A stretch of DNA of 64,000 bases from CAVZBW01 sp963773635 (GTDB lineage Bacteria > Actinomycetota > Acidimicrobiia > Acidimicrobiales > RAAP-2). Shown piece after piece: positions 15,225-24,063 of this stretch. Location of the stretch: NCBI GenBank assembly GCA_963773635.1, contig CAVZBW010000007.1, forward strand, positions 1 through 64,000, given 5' to 3'. The notes under the pieces are model-generated. The model was given only the letters and a program-made list of their open reading frames with translations, had not been told where the DNA came from and did no database searches. Both the position numbers and the translations under genes were made by a program. Within the stretch, counting starts at the first letter, position 1. Every line of letters starts with the position of its first letter.

Positions 15225-16178
15225 ATGCCATCTGGGCCCATGCCACCAGGGACGACACCACAAACCACCAGCCCGACGGGAGAGTCGTGGCAGATCGGGC
15301 ACGGGCGGCAGACCGCCGTGATCACCGAGGTGGGCGCCACCCTGCGCTCCTACACGATCGGTGAGGAGGCGGTGATCGACGGGTTCACGGAGACCGAGTG
15401 GGCACAGGGAGGACGAGGGCAGGTGCTGGCTCCCTGGCCAAACCGGCTGGGGGACGGCCGCTACACGTTTCGGGGCCGTTCGGCCCAGCTGCCGCTCGAC
15501 GAGCCGGAGCGGGGCAACGCCATCCATGGCCTCGTGCGATGGATGCCATGGCGGCTCGAGGCCAAGGCACAGAACATGCTGGTCGTGAGCTGCATGTTGT
15601 ATCCGAGGCCCGGGTACCCCTTCACCCTGTCCCTGCGCATCCAATATCACCTTGGCCGGGACGGGCTCCAGGTGACCACGACGGCCTGGAACGCCGGCTC
15701 CGACGAATTGCCCTTCGGGCTCGGCTTCCACCCCTATCTCACGGTCGGCACCTTCCGCGTCGACGCCGCCTCGCTGCGGGTGCCGGCCACCTCGAGGCTG
15801 GTGGCCGACGATCGTGGGCTGCCCACCGGCGAGGTCCGTTCCGTGCTCGGGACGGAGTACGACTTCACGACGGTGCGGCCCCTCGGTCCGGTCTGCCTGG
15901 ATACCTGCTACACGGACCTGAGGCGAGACGACGAGGGTCGGGCCACCGTCGAGCTGCGGGATCCCGGGGGCGAGCGGTCGGTCGACCTGTGGGTGGGCGA
16001 GCAGTTCGAGCATCTCATGTGCTTCACCGGGGACACCTTGGAGGAGGACCGGCGGCGCAGGTCGCTCGCGGTCGAGCCGATGACCTGCCCACCGGACGCG
16101 TTCCGGTCACGCACCGATCTCGTCACGCTCGAGCCGGGAGGCTCGTGGATCGGCTCGTGGGGAATCCGCCCTCGCTGA
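15225..16178 (+). CDS. Aldose 1-epimerase family protein
   Basis: Galactose-mutarotase-fold protein of 317 aa. Family blocks: ITEVGATLRSYTIG, LAPWPNRLGDGRYTFRG, GNAIHGLVRW (catalytic His region), GLGFHPYLTVG (second His, usually HxYFNL/HPYF) and a final EPMTCPPDAF, which carries the conserved C-terminal carboxylate region. Such enzymes interconvert alpha and beta anomers of glucose or galactose in the cytosol. The first 15 residues are low-complexity; ATG 15225 is the earliest start, ATG 15240 an alternative. With two glucokinases in the window it fits sugar entry, but substrate specificity is not determined here. Confidence 0.82.
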   Translation: MPSGPMPPGTTPQTTSPTGESWQIGHGRQTAVITEVGATLRSYTIGEEAVIDGFTETEWAQGGRGQVLAPWPNRLGDGRYTFRGRSAQLPLDEPERGNAIHGLVRWMPWRLEAKAQNMLVVSCMLYPRPGYPFTLSLRIQYHLGRDGLQVTTTAWNAGSDELPFGLGFHPYLTVGTFRVDAASLRVPATSRLVADDRGLPTGEVRSVLGTEYDFTTVRPLGPVCLDTCYTDLRRDDEGRATVELRDPGGERSVDLWVGEQFEHLMCFTGDTLEEDRRRRSLAVEPMTCPPDAFRSRTDLVTLEPGGSWIGSWGIRPR

Positions 16179-16210
16179 GCCCCCGGGCGTGGCCTCGGCG
16201 AACCGTGACC

Positions 16211-17164
16211 TCAGGGAACCGCGGCCCATCGGATCCCCGTGCACACCCCCCGGACGAGCGGCGTGACCACCAACCGGTCGAGCAGGGGTGGTGACGGGAT
16301 GCGCAGCTCACTCCGCGCCCAGTCGGGCAGCAGGCCGACTGCGGCTGCGGCCATCAGCGCGTAGACGGCACGGTCCTCGGGGTGGCGCGCCACCCCCCGC
16401 AAGAGGAAGTCGCGGGCCTCGAGCGCCTGGGCCCCCGCGTACAGGTTCGGACGCAGGCGGGAGAAGTAGGCCTCCGCCTCCCTCTCGGTCGTGGGCACCC
16501 ACTGCGCACCGAGGGCCATGGCTACTTGCGAGGTCTCGGCGAAGTAGCGATCGCGCTCTTCCTGGCTCAGCCCACGTGGCCCGTAGCGCTCCGCGGAGCG
16601 CAGGAAGGCCCAGGTCTCCGCCACGTGGACCCAGGTGAGCAGCTCCGGGTCGCCGGCCGAATAGTGGCGCCCGTCGGGCGAGGTGCCATCGATCATCGCG
16701 TGGACCAGGCGCACGTTGTCGATGGCGCGTTGCGCATCGTCGGTCGTGCCGAAGGTCGTCGCCTCGACGAAGGCCGCCGTCCTCCGGAAGCGCCCGATCG
16801 GATCCTCGCGATAGCGGGAATGGTCCGCCACCCCGGCCATCACGAGCGGGTGGAGCGTCTGGAGGAGCAGGGTGCTGATGCCGCCGATCACCATGGAGGG
16901 AAGATCGCCGTGGATCCGTCGGGTCACGCTGCCATGGGGCAGGAACGGCGTGCCGGTTCGTGGAGTCCTCCCGGCGTCGTTCCCGTTGGTGCCCTCCTGC
17001 CCGAAGGAGCGACGGATGCCGCGGTGCACGTTGTCCCGGACCGGGCTGGCGAGAGGGCTGAGGAGCGGGGTGGCCAGCGGGCGCAGCAGCCGGGCCGGGG
17101 TGAGCGCGAGCTCGGCGCCGATCGTGGCAATGCGGCCGGGCCAGCCGGCGGATGGTTGCACCAC
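16211..17164 (-). CDS. Oxygenase MpaB family protein (DUF2236)
   Basis: About 317 aa, all-alpha DUF2236 domain, the family containing latex-clearing protein relatives and ER-bound MpaB; heme binding and oxygenase activity are known for some members. Recognisable blocks: VTRRIHGDLPSMVIGGISTLLLQTLHP (split here by my limit: positions about 100-125), DHSRYREDPIGRFRRTAAF, and ELLTWVHVAETWAFLRSAERYG with the conserved His. The start is taken as GTG 17164 (a second GTG follows at 17161); upstream sequence overlaps the divergent reductase promoter. Substrate unknown. Confidence 0.75.
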   Translation of the reverse strand: MVQPSAGWPGRIATIGAELALTPARLLRPLATPLLSPLASPVRDNVHRGIRRSFGQEGTNGNDAGRTPRTGTPFLPHGSVTRRIHGDLPSMVIGGISTLLLQTLHPLVMAGVADHSRYREDPIGRFRRTAAFVEATTFGTTDDAQRAIDNVRLVHAMIDGTSPDGRHYSAGDPELLTWVHVAETWAFLRSAERYGPRGLSQEERDRYFAETSQVAMALGAQWVPTTEREAEAYFSRLRPNLYAGAQALEARDFLLRGVARHPEDRAVYALMAAAAVGLLPDWARSELRIPSPPLLDRLVVTPLVRGVCTGIRWAAVP

Positions 17165-17244
17165 TGCAGCATCCCATGTCGGGTGCGCGGGGCGGAGGTC
17201 GCTGGCCGGCGGTTCGGGCTCCACCGGCGTGGCAGCATGCCGAG

Positions 17245-18222
17245 GTGCGGTTCGTCGTCGTCGGCGCGGGGGCCATCGGTGGTGTGGTGGGCGCCCGGCT
17301 CCACCAGTCCGGCCACGAGGTCGTCCTGCTCGCCCGAGGTGCCCATCTCGAGGCGCTGCAGACCAAGGGCCTGCGCCTCCGCTCGCCGGAGGAGGACCTG
17401 GTCCTCGAGGTCCCGGCGCTCCGTCGTCCGAGCGACGTTGACTGGCGGGGGGACGAGGTCGTCCTGCTCGCCACCAAGAGCCATCACAGCGCCGCGCTGC
17501 TCGACGAGCTGGCGGCCGCGGCACCCCCCAGCATCGCCCTCGTCAGCGTGCAGAACGGGGTCGACAACGAGCGCCAGGCCCTCCGCCGGTTCGACCGGGT
17601 CTACGGCATCTGCGTGATGCTGCCCGCCCAGCATCTCGACCCTGGCGTGGTGGAGCCGGCGTCGCACCCCGTCACGGGCATCCTCGACATCGGCCGCTTC
17701 CCGAGCGGCGTGGACGACACCGCACGGGAGTGCGCCGAGGCCCTCGGCGCGTCGACGTTCGAGTCGGTGGCGCATCCGGCGATCATGCGGTGGAAGTACC
17801 GCAAGCTCCTCACCAACCTGGCCAACGCGGTGATCGCGCTCTGCCCGCCGTCCGAGGCCGCGGGGGAGCTCGTCCGCAGGGCGCAAGGGGAGGGAGAGCG
17901 GTGCCTCGAGGTCGCCGGCATCGACGTCGCGAGCAAGAGCGAGGACGCCGCACGGCGTGGCGACCGGCTGCAGATCCGGCAGGTGGGCGACCGCCCCTGG
18001 GGCGGTGGCTCGTCCTGGCAGAGCCTCGCCCGGGGGCTCGGGTCCATCGAGGTCGACTTCCTCAACGGCGAGATCGCCCTGCTGGGACGGCTCCACGGGA
18101 TCGAGACGCCGGTCAACGTGCTCCTGCAGGAGCACGCCAGGGAGGCGGCACGCCTGGGCTTGCCGCCCGGGCAGGTTTCCGCAGAGGCGCTGCTGGAGCA
18201 GCTCGAGTCGCGCGTCGGCTGA
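17245..18222 (+). CDS. panE: 2-dehydropantoate 2-reductase family protein
   Basis: NADPH-dependent ketopantoate reductase-like protein, 325 aa. The N-terminal Rossmann loop is VVVGAGAIGGVVGARL; TKSHHSAALLDELA and SVQNGVDNE are the PanE/ApbA middle motifs; the catalytic Lys lies in IMRWKYRKLLTNLANAV; the C-terminal domain has SWQSLARGLGSIEVDFLNGEI. PanE reduces 2-dehydropantoate to pantoate for coenzyme A synthesis, but many paralogues act on other 2-oxo acids, so the role is provisional. GTG 17245 begins immediately before the Rossmann strand. It is divergent from the MpaB-family gene with an 80-bp gap. Confidence 0.72.
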   Translation: MRFVVVGAGAIGGVVGARLHQSGHEVVLLARGAHLEALQTKGLRLRSPEEDLVLEVPALRRPSDVDWRGDEVVLLATKSHHSAALLDELAAAAPPSIALVSVQNGVDNERQALRRFDRVYGICVMLPAQHLDPGVVEPASHPVTGILDIGRFPSGVDDTARECAEALGASTFESVAHPAIMRWKYRKLLTNLANAVIALCPPSEAAGELVRRAQGEGERCLEVAGIDVASKSEDAARRGDRLQIRQVGDRPWGGGSSWQSLARGLGSIEVDFLNGEIALLGRLHGIETPVNVLLQEHAREAARLGLPPGQVSAEALLEQLESRVG

Positions 18223-18260
18223 CCCGCAACCCCGGCCGACCTCCGGCGGCCCGGCGGCGA

Positions 18261-20549
18261 TCAGTCGCTGTGCAGCGCGGCCCGGATCTCCTCCAGAGGG
18301 TCGGAGCCCAGTGCGGGCGTCTCAAAGACGACCTCCCGGATCGTGCCGCGCCACGTCGCCGGCGGCTCGTAGCGCCGAGAGACCGGGAACCAGGTGTCGT
18401 ATCCGATGCGCAACAGCGCCCCACCGTGCTGGAGCGCGATCGACAGCGGCCACGGCACGGGGGCCGAGCCGACCAGCTCCGTGCCGTGCCGGAGGGTGAA
18501 CTCGCCACCCTGCCCGGTCGGGGTGAACACGACCGACAGCAGCTGGGGGCCTCCCGGCACGGGCTCTTCGCCTCGCACCTCGGTCGTAAAGGCGGGGTTG
18601 GCGGCGCAAAAGACCAGTCGGCCCTCGTCGACGAAGAGGGCATAGCCGCCGTTCCAGTCGCCCATGGCGAAGAGGACGCCATCGGCGCCTCCGCCTGCAC
18701 CGTCCACCGGCACGTCGACGTCGGCCGTGGCCCGGAACCCACCGACGAGGAAGGGGATCACCTCGTCGTGGATCGGGCCCCCGCCGGGTCGGAAGCTGCG
18801 GCGGGTCCCCGGTGGGTAGAGCGGCGGGATCATGGCCGTGAACCGGCCGATGAGGGAGTCGTCGATCGGTACGACGAGGTTCCTGCCGGCCTCGATGAGC
18901 CATTGCTCCTGCAGCCGGCGTACGACCTCGGGCCGCTCGGACGATCGATCGGTGGACTCGGAGAAGTCCTCTTGGAGGTCGAACAGGGACCAGTGGTCCT
19001 CGTCGAAGTTACGGCTCCCCGTCATGACGGCCTCCTCGTCGAGGATCCCCTGGGAGACGTGGTCGGTGGTCGCCTTCCAGCCGCCGTGGATGATGGACCG
19101 GGAGCCGAACATCTCGAAGTACTGCGTGGTGCGTGGATCCGGCGCTTCGGCGTCGTCGAAGGTGTCCCGCAGGCTCGAGCCGTCGACGGGGAGCTGGCGC
19201 GCGCCATCGACCTCGTCGGGCACGGGGACTCCGCAGGCGTCGAGGACCGTCGGGTAGAGGTCGATCACGTGGGCGAGTTGCCGGCGCACCTCGCCGCTCG
19301 CGCCCATGCCGGCGGGCCAGTGGACGATGAGGGGGGTCCGGGTGCCGCCGAGCCAGGTGTAGCGCTTCCAGAGCCGCAGCGGCGTGTTGCCGGCCCACGC
19401 CCATCCCCACGAGTAGTGGTTGTAGGTGCTGAAGCCGCCCCAGTCGTCGAGCGCGGCGAGGTTGTCCTCGACCGACTCGGGGACGCGCGCCGTGAAGCGG
19501 TGCTCGTTCACGCTGCCCTTGATGCCACCTTCGGCACTTGCCCCGTTGTCGGAAAAGAGCAGCACGAGCGTGTTGTCGAGCTTCCCGATCTGGTCCAGGA
19601 ACGAGATGAGGCGGCCGACCTGGGCGTCGGTGTGGGTAAGGAAGCCGGCGAAAACCTCCTGCATCCGGGCGTGCATGCGGCGTTCGTCGGCCGGAAGGGC
19701 AGACCACTCGGGGACCCAGGGTGGTCTGGGGGTGAGCGCCGTGCCTTGCGGGACCACGCCGCCGTCGAGCTGGCGGCCAAAGACGCCCTCCCGCCAAGAC
19801 TCCCAGCCCTCGTCGTATCTGCCGCGGTAGGGCTCGACCCATTGGGGGGGGACGTGGTGGGGCGCGTGCATCGCCCCAAAGGCCAGGTAGAGGAAGAAGG
19901 GCTTGTCCGGTGCGGCGTGGTGCTGGTCGAGCACGCCCCGGATCGCCCGGTCCACGAGATCCTCGCTCAGGTGGTAGCCGTCGTGCGGAGACCGGGGCGG
20001 GTCGACGTAGTGGTTGTCGGACACGAGGTTCGGCGCCCACTGGTTGGCGTCACCTTGGAGGAAGCCGTAGTAGCGCTCGAAGCCGAGCCCGAGCGGCCAG
20101 TAGTCGAACGGCCCCGCTGCCGAGCGGTGGTTGCGGGGCACGAGATGCCACTTTCCGACGGCCAGCGTCCCGTACCCCGCGTCGCGCAGGATCCGGGGCA
20201 AGGTGGCGGCGGTCTTGGGGATCCGGGCCGTGTAGCCGGGATAGGCCATGGGGATGTCGGCGAGGAATCCCATGCCGACCGCGTGATGGTTGCGCCCGGT
20301 GAGAAAGCTCGCTCGGGTCGGCGAGCACAACGAGGTGACGTGGAAGCGGTTGTAGCGGAGTCCACCCGACGCGAGGCCGTCCATGTGGGGAGTGGAGATG
20401 TCGGAGCCGAAGCAACCGAGCTGGGCGAACCCGGTGTCGTCGAGGACGATGGCGACCACGTTGGGCGCGCCGGATGGCGGGCGCGGCTCCAGCGGGACCA
20501 CGGTGGTCGATTCCGCCGCCCTCAGGCCGAGCCTTGGTGTCTGTCCCAC
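18261..20549 (-). CDS. Sulfatase (arylsulfatase family)
   Basis: Type I formylglycine sulfatase of 762 aa. The signature CSPTRASFLTGR holds Cys75, which must be oxidised to formylglycine, followed by the second signature region GKWHL. Metal-binding residues are visible in VVAIVLDDTGFAQLGCFG and FSDNGAS. Beyond about residue 560 is an extra beta-rich domain of the kind seen in large arylsulfatases. There is no obvious signal peptide, suggesting a cytosolic enzyme hydrolysing sulfate esters. GTG 20549 follows GGAGGAGG by seven bases; an upstream reading frame extends further but lacks family resemblance. No formylglycine-generating enzyme is in the window. Confidence 0.87.
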   Translation of the reverse strand: MGQTPRLGLRAAESTTVVPLEPRPPSGAPNVVAIVLDDTGFAQLGCFGSDISTPHMDGLASGGLRYNRFHVTSLCSPTRASFLTGRNHHAVGMGFLADIPMAYPGYTARIPKTAATLPRILRDAGYGTLAVGKWHLVPRNHRSAAGPFDYWPLGLGFERYYGFLQGDANQWAPNLVSDNHYVDPPRSPHDGYHLSEDLVDRAIRGVLDQHHAAPDKPFFLYLAFGAMHAPHHVPPQWVEPYRGRYDEGWESWREGVFGRQLDGGVVPQGTALTPRPPWVPEWSALPADERRMHARMQEVFAGFLTHTDAQVGRLISFLDQIGKLDNTLVLLFSDNGASAEGGIKGSVNEHRFTARVPESVEDNLAALDDWGGFSTYNHYSWGWAWAGNTPLRLWKRYTWLGGTRTPLIVHWPAGMGASGEVRRQLAHVIDLYPTVLDACGVPVPDEVDGARQLPVDGSSLRDTFDDAEAPDPRTTQYFEMFGSRSIIHGGWKATTDHVSQGILDEEAVMTGSRNFDEDHWSLFDLQEDFSESTDRSSERPEVVRRLQEQWLIEAGRNLVVPIDDSLIGRFTAMIPPLYPPGTRRSFRPGGGPIHDEVIPFLVGGFRATADVDVPVDGAGGGADGVLFAMGDWNGGYALFVDEGRLVFCAANPAFTTEVRGEEPVPGGPQLLSVVFTPTGQGGEFTLRHGTELVGSAPVPWPLSIALQHGGALLRIGYDTWFPVSRRYEPPATWRGTIREVVFETPALGSDPLEEIRAALHSD

Positions 20550-20673
20550 AACGTGTCCTCCTCCGGCAAGCGGTCCGACGTGCGGACCGCCGCCGCAGGC
20601 TACGACGTCACGACCGCCGTTGTCCGATCCACCTCTCCGTCCACTACGGTGGTTTCGAGTCGCGGAGGTAACC

Positions 20674-20829
20674 ATGTTGCTGATCCTGTTCATCCTGCTG
20701 TTGGCGTTGCTCTTCGTTGGACTGGGCTTCGTGGTCCATCTGCTGTGGATCGCGGCGATCGTCTTCTTCGTCTTCTGGTTGGTCGGCTTCGCCTTCCGTC
20801 GCGGCAGCCGCTCGGGTAGCCGTCGCTGA
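20674..20829 (+). CDS. Small hydrophobic membrane protein (51 aa)
   Basis: A 51-residue protein made of two hydrophobic segments (residues 2-19 and 22-42) and a basic tail FRRGSRSGSRR. Similar very short hydrophobic proteins are common in actinobacteria but have no established function. GGAGG at 20664-20668 stands five bases before the ATG; a possible -10 TACGGT lies at 20645-20650. The adk-like gene begins ten bases after its stop, so the two are probably cotranscribed. The orientation of the tail suggests its C-terminus is cytoplasmic. Confidence 0.7.
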   Translation: MLLILFILLLALLFVGLGFVVHLLWIAAIVFFVFWLVGFAFRRGSRSGSRR

Positions 20830-20839
20830 ACCTCTGATC

Positions 20840-21454
20840 GTGTCCCGCGTACAGCCGGCCCCGAGCCGCGTGGTCGTGCTCGGGCCGCCCGGTTCGGGCA
20901 AGAGCACCCAGGCTTCCCGGGTCGCCGAGGCCCTGCACGTGCCGCACCTGTCCAGCGGCGACCTCCTCCGGAGGGAGGTCGAGGCCGGCACGCCCCTCGG
21001 TCGGCGGGTCGAGGACGGCCTCGCCCGCGGCGAGCTCTTGCCCGACGACCTGATCACCGACTTCGTCCTCCACCGGTTGACGGAGCTCGGCGCGGACCCC
21101 GGCTTCGTCCTCGACGGGTTCCCGCGCAGCGTCCCGCAGGCTCAGGCGGCCGCACGGTGGGACCGGTCGCGCAACTTGTGGTTCGAAACGGTCGTCTGGC
21201 TCGAGGTGGCACACGACGAGCTCGTCCAGCGGCTTCTCGAGCGCGGCCGGAGTGCCGAGAGGGCGGACGACACGTACGAGACGATCCTGCACCGCCTCGA
21301 GCTCGACGACGAGGTCACCGAGCCGCTCAAGCGGCTCTACCGGGACCTGGGCCTCCTGGTGGACGTCGACGGATCGGGCGACCTGGGGGACGTCACGGAG
21401 CGCGTCCTCACGACCCTGACCGAGGCGGACCCGGCATGGAGCCAGGAGGCCTGA
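20840..21454 (+). CDS. adk: Adenylate kinase
   Basis: Nucleoside monophosphate kinase of 204 aa. The P-loop is VVVLGPPGSGKSTQAS; the AMP-binding segment is HLSSGDLLRREVEAGTPLG; and the DGFPRSVPQAQA motif is characteristic of adenylate kinase. The LID region is short (LLERGRSAERADDTYE) and lacks the zinc-binding Cys cluster, as in many actinobacterial enzymes. The second Arg block usual in the LID is reduced, so activity on AMP should be confirmed; it may be an accessory paralogue because no secY/map ribosomal context is present. GTG 20840 begins ten bases after the small membrane protein. Confidence 0.75.
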   Translation: MSRVQPAPSRVVVLGPPGSGKSTQASRVAEALHVPHLSSGDLLRREVEAGTPLGRRVEDGLARGELLPDDLITDFVLHRLTELGADPGFVLDGFPRSVPQAQAAARWDRSRNLWFETVVWLEVAHDELVQRLLERGRSAERADDTYETILHRLELDDEVTEPLKRLYRDLGLLVDVDGSGDLGDVTERVLTTLTEADPAWSQEA

Positions 21455-21476
21455 GGAGCGGTCCCCAGCGAGGACC

Positions 21477-21490
21477 ATAGTGGTTGCTAG
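21477..21490 (+). promoter_or_regulatory. TetR-operator-like site 1 (CaiB promoter)
   Basis: ATAGT-GGTT-GCTAG, related to the perfect palindrome at 25887-25900. It lies 12 bp upstream of the TAGGCT -10 (21502-21507) of the double CoA-transferase, where a bound repressor would block the -35 region. Confidence 0.4.
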
Positions 21491-21501
21491 GCGGTAGTTG
21501 G

Positions 21502-21507
21502 TAGGCT
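21502..21507 (+). promoter_or_regulatory. -10 element of a leaderless promoter
   Basis: TAGGCT ends seven bases before GTG 21515 of the CoA-transferase, with no Shine-Dalgarno in between. Confidence 0.5.
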
Positions 21508-21514
21508 CTGTCCG

Positions 21515-24028
21515 GTGGCGGGGGTCTTCGACGGCGTACGTGTGCTCGATCTCTCCTGGGGGATCTCCGGCCCGATGACCACGATGCTCCTCGCCGACAA
21601 CGGCGCGGAGGTCACGAGGATCGAGCCCCCGGGTGGCGATCCCTTTGCCGGGCAGTCGGGATACCGGGTCTGGCACCGCGGCAAGCGCAGCGCCCGCCTC
21701 GATCTTCGCTCCGAGGCCGGTCTCGCGGCCTTCCTCGGGCTGGCCGAGCGCTGCGACCTCGTCGTGGAGAGCTTCGCGCCGGGCACCACCGAGCGTCTGG
21801 GGATCGACCACCCCCGCCTGGCCGGGATCAACCCCCGCCTCGTCACCTGCTCGATCTCCGGCTACGGAGCGCATCCCCGGCACCGGGACCGGCCCGGATA
21901 CGACGCCCTCGTGGCGGCTCGGACCGGGCTCCTCTACGACCAGCGCGGCCGGCCCGGCACGGCGATGGAGTACATCCGCGGTCGGCCGGGCCCGCATCCG
22001 GAGTTCGGTGCGCCCGAGGGGTTGCAGCGGGGCACGTCGCGGCCGGGCCCGATCTTCCCCCGTTCCACGTGGCCCAGCCTCGGGGCGGCCTACCTGGCCA
22101 CGCTCGGCGTCACCGCGGCATTGGCCGCTCGCGAGACGACGGGCCGCGGCCAGCGCGTCGAGACGTCGCTGCTCCAGGGGGCCCTCGCTGCGGTCTGTCT
22201 CAACTGGCAGAGGGTCGAGGACCCCGACGCCCCCCTGTACTGGATGTGGCCGGTCGATGCGCGATCGATCGAGGGCCTCTACGAGTGCGCCGACGGCACG
22301 TGGGTGCACCATTGGACGGTGCGCCCGCGCTGGGTGCTCGGCGCCGCAGAAGGGGCAGAAGGGGCAGAAGGAGCAGAGGGGCCAGAGGGGGCAAAGGGAG
22401 GGGAGCTGCGGGCCGAGGCGCCGGAGACCGCCTATCGCGACGACCCGGACCGCTTATCCATGGAGCCCGAGGGGCTCCTGACGGGGATCTTCCTCCATCC
22501 GCTCCTCGCCGAAGCGTTCGCGAAATTCCCCGCCGATGCGTGGGAGAAGGCAGCGGCGGTGTCCGGCATGGGCGTCGCCCGCGTGCGCTCGCCCCGTGAC
22601 GCGCTGGCGGACGAGTCCTTCCTCGCCGACGGATGCGTCGTCCGCAGCGACGATCCCGAGGTCGGTCGGATCCGCCATGCCGGCATGCTCCTCGAGTTCT
22701 CGGCGACGCCCGGCCGTGTGGGCGGGCCCGCACCCAGGAGCGGCCAGCACACCGCCGAGGTATTGGCGGAGGCGACGGCTTCCGATTCGCCGCCGCGAGC
22801 CGCCCGGGCCACGGGTCCTGCTGCGGCGAGGGTGCTGGCCCACCCCCTCGGCGGCATCCGGGTGGTGGACCTCGGCCTCGGCGTGGCCGGGCCCTTCACC
22901 GGCAGGATGCTGGCGGACCTCGGTGCCGACGTCATCAAGGTCCACGCCGTCCACGACACCTATTGGGCGGGGACCCACATGGGGCTCGGCACGAACCGGG
23001 GCAAGCGGAGCATCGCCGTCAACCTGAAGCACGAGGCGGGACGAGTCGCCCTGATGCGGCTGATCGACCGCGCCGACGTCGTGACGACCAACTGGCGGCC
23101 CGGGGCGGCTGCCCGCCTCGGGCTGGACTACGAGACGCTCCACGAGCGGCTGCCGGGCCTCGTCTACTGCAACACCCGGGGCTTCGAGAAGGGACCTCGC
23201 TCGGACCTGCCGGGGACCGACCAGACGGCGGCGGCGCTCACCGGCCCCGAGTGGGAGGACGGCGCCTGCGACGCCGGCAACCCGCCGCTGTGGAGCCGCT
23301 CCAACATGGGTGACACGGGCAACGCCCTGTTCGCCGCCATCGCCATCGTCGCGGCGCTGTACCACCGTGCCCGGACGGGGGAGGGCCAGTCCGTCGCCAC
23401 CTCGATCGTCAACGCCGGCATCTTCAACACCTCGTACGCCTGGATCCACGAGGACGGCACCCCGGCCGACTGGGGTCACGTCGACGGCGGTCAGTACGGC
23501 CTGTCCCCGTACTACCGCCTCTACCGGTGCGCGGACGAGGGCTGGCTGTTTCTCGCCGCGGTCACGCCGGGTCAACGCGTCCGGCTCGCCGAGGCGATCT
23601 CGGGTGGCCCGAGCCCGGCGGGCTCCGATCCCGGGGGGCCCATCTCCGAGGGAATGGGTGCCGATGCGGCCGTCACGCTCGAGCGGCGTTTCGGCGAACG
23701 CCCGGCCTCGGAGTGGTTCGAGATCCTGGACCGGGCCGGCGTCCCGGTGGAGGTCGTCGACGAGGCCTTCTGCCGGAGCCTCTTCGACGACGACGAGGCC
23801 CGAGCCGAGCAGCTGGTGGTCGAGACCCGGGCCGGGGGGGTGGGCCGCTTCGAGGACCCCGGCCTGCTCCTCAACTTCTCCGAGACGCCGGGGGTCGTGG
23901 GGCGTGGCCCGTGCCTGTGCGGCGAGCACAGCCGCGAGCTGCTGCGCGAGCACGGCTACGGCGACGACGAGATCGACGAGCTGGTCCGTTCCGGGGTCGT
24001 CCTCGACGCCCCGGTCGAGGCCGAGTGA
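21515..24028 (+). CDS. Tandem (double) CaiB/BaiF family III CoA-transferase
   Basis: An 837-aa protein made of two CaiB/BaiF domains in one chain (about residues 1-430 and 448-837). Family III CoA-transferases move CoA between carboxylic acids through an Asp-bound acyl anhydride. In the second half the catalytic Asp is clear (D600 in SNMGDTGNALF). The equivalent position in the first half is Ser188 (STWPSLGAAYL), so probably only one half is catalytic. A low-complexity Gly-Ala-Glu linker (about residues 278-295) is encoded by 9-bp repeats. GTG 21515 is leaderless behind TAGGCT. Double CaiB proteins are known in mycobacteria. Acyl substrate unknown; the neighbouring amidohydrolase, SDR and TetR suggest one catabolic unit. 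Confidence 0.87.
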   Translation: MAGVFDGVRVLDLSWGISGPMTTMLLADNGAEVTRIEPPGGDPFAGQSGYRVWHRGKRSARLDLRSEAGLAAFLGLAERCDLVVESFAPGTTERLGIDHPRLAGINPRLVTCSISGYGAHPRHRDRPGYDALVAARTGLLYDQRGRPGTAMEYIRGRPGPHPEFGAPEGLQRGTSRPGPIFPRSTWPSLGAAYLATLGVTAALAARETTGRGQRVETSLLQGALAAVCLNWQRVEDPDAPLYWMWPVDARSIEGLYECADGTWVHHWTVRPRWVLGAAEGAEGAEGAEGPEGAKGGELRAEAPETAYRDDPDRLSMEPEGLLTGIFLHPLLAEAFAKFPADAWEKAAAVSGMGVARVRSPRDALADESFLADGCVVRSDDPEVGRIRHAGMLLEFSATPGRVGGPAPRSGQHTAEVLAEATASDSPPRAARATGPAAARVLAHPLGGIRVVDLGLGVAGPFTGRMLADLGADVIKVHAVHDTYWAGTHMGLGTNRGKRSIAVNLKHEAGRVALMRLIDRADVVTTNWRPGAAARLGLDYETLHERLPGLVYCNTRGFEKGPRSDLPGTDQTAAALTGPEWEDGACDAGNPPLWSRSNMGDTGNALFAAIAIVAALYHRARTGEGQSVATSIVNAGIFNTSYAWIHEDGTPADWGHVDGGQYGLSPYYRLYRCADEGWLFLAAVTPGQRVRLAEAISGGPSPAGSDPGGPISEGMGADAAVTLERRFGERPASEWFEILDRAGVPVEVVDEAFCRSLFDDDEARAEQLVVETRAGGVGRFEDPGLLLNFSETPGVVGRGPCLCGEHSRELLREHGYGDDEIDELVRSGVVLDAPVEAE
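22346..22398 (+). repeat. 9-bp repeat tract in the CaiB fusion
   Basis: Degenerate copies of GCAGAAGGG encode the AEG-rich linker inside the first CaiB domain. The purine-only strand is unlike the surroundings and prone to slippage, always in frame. Confidence 0.7.
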
Positions 24029-24037
24029 GACCCCTGC

Positions 24038-24063
24038 GGGGCCTCCCAGGGCTCAGAGGCCCC
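24038..24063. terminator. Hairpin between convergent genes
   Basis: GGGGCCTC pairs with GAGGCCCC around a ten-base loop that contains the amidohydrolase stop codon. It lies between the convergent CoA-transferase and amidohydrolase genes and could act in both directions; no T tract. Confidence 0.45.

Noticed and set aside
17730..20819. Very long plus-strand open frame opposite the sulfatase
   Set aside because: Antisense shadow of the sulfatase produced by high GC; composition lacks recognisable domains, while the minus frame has the full sulfatase signature.
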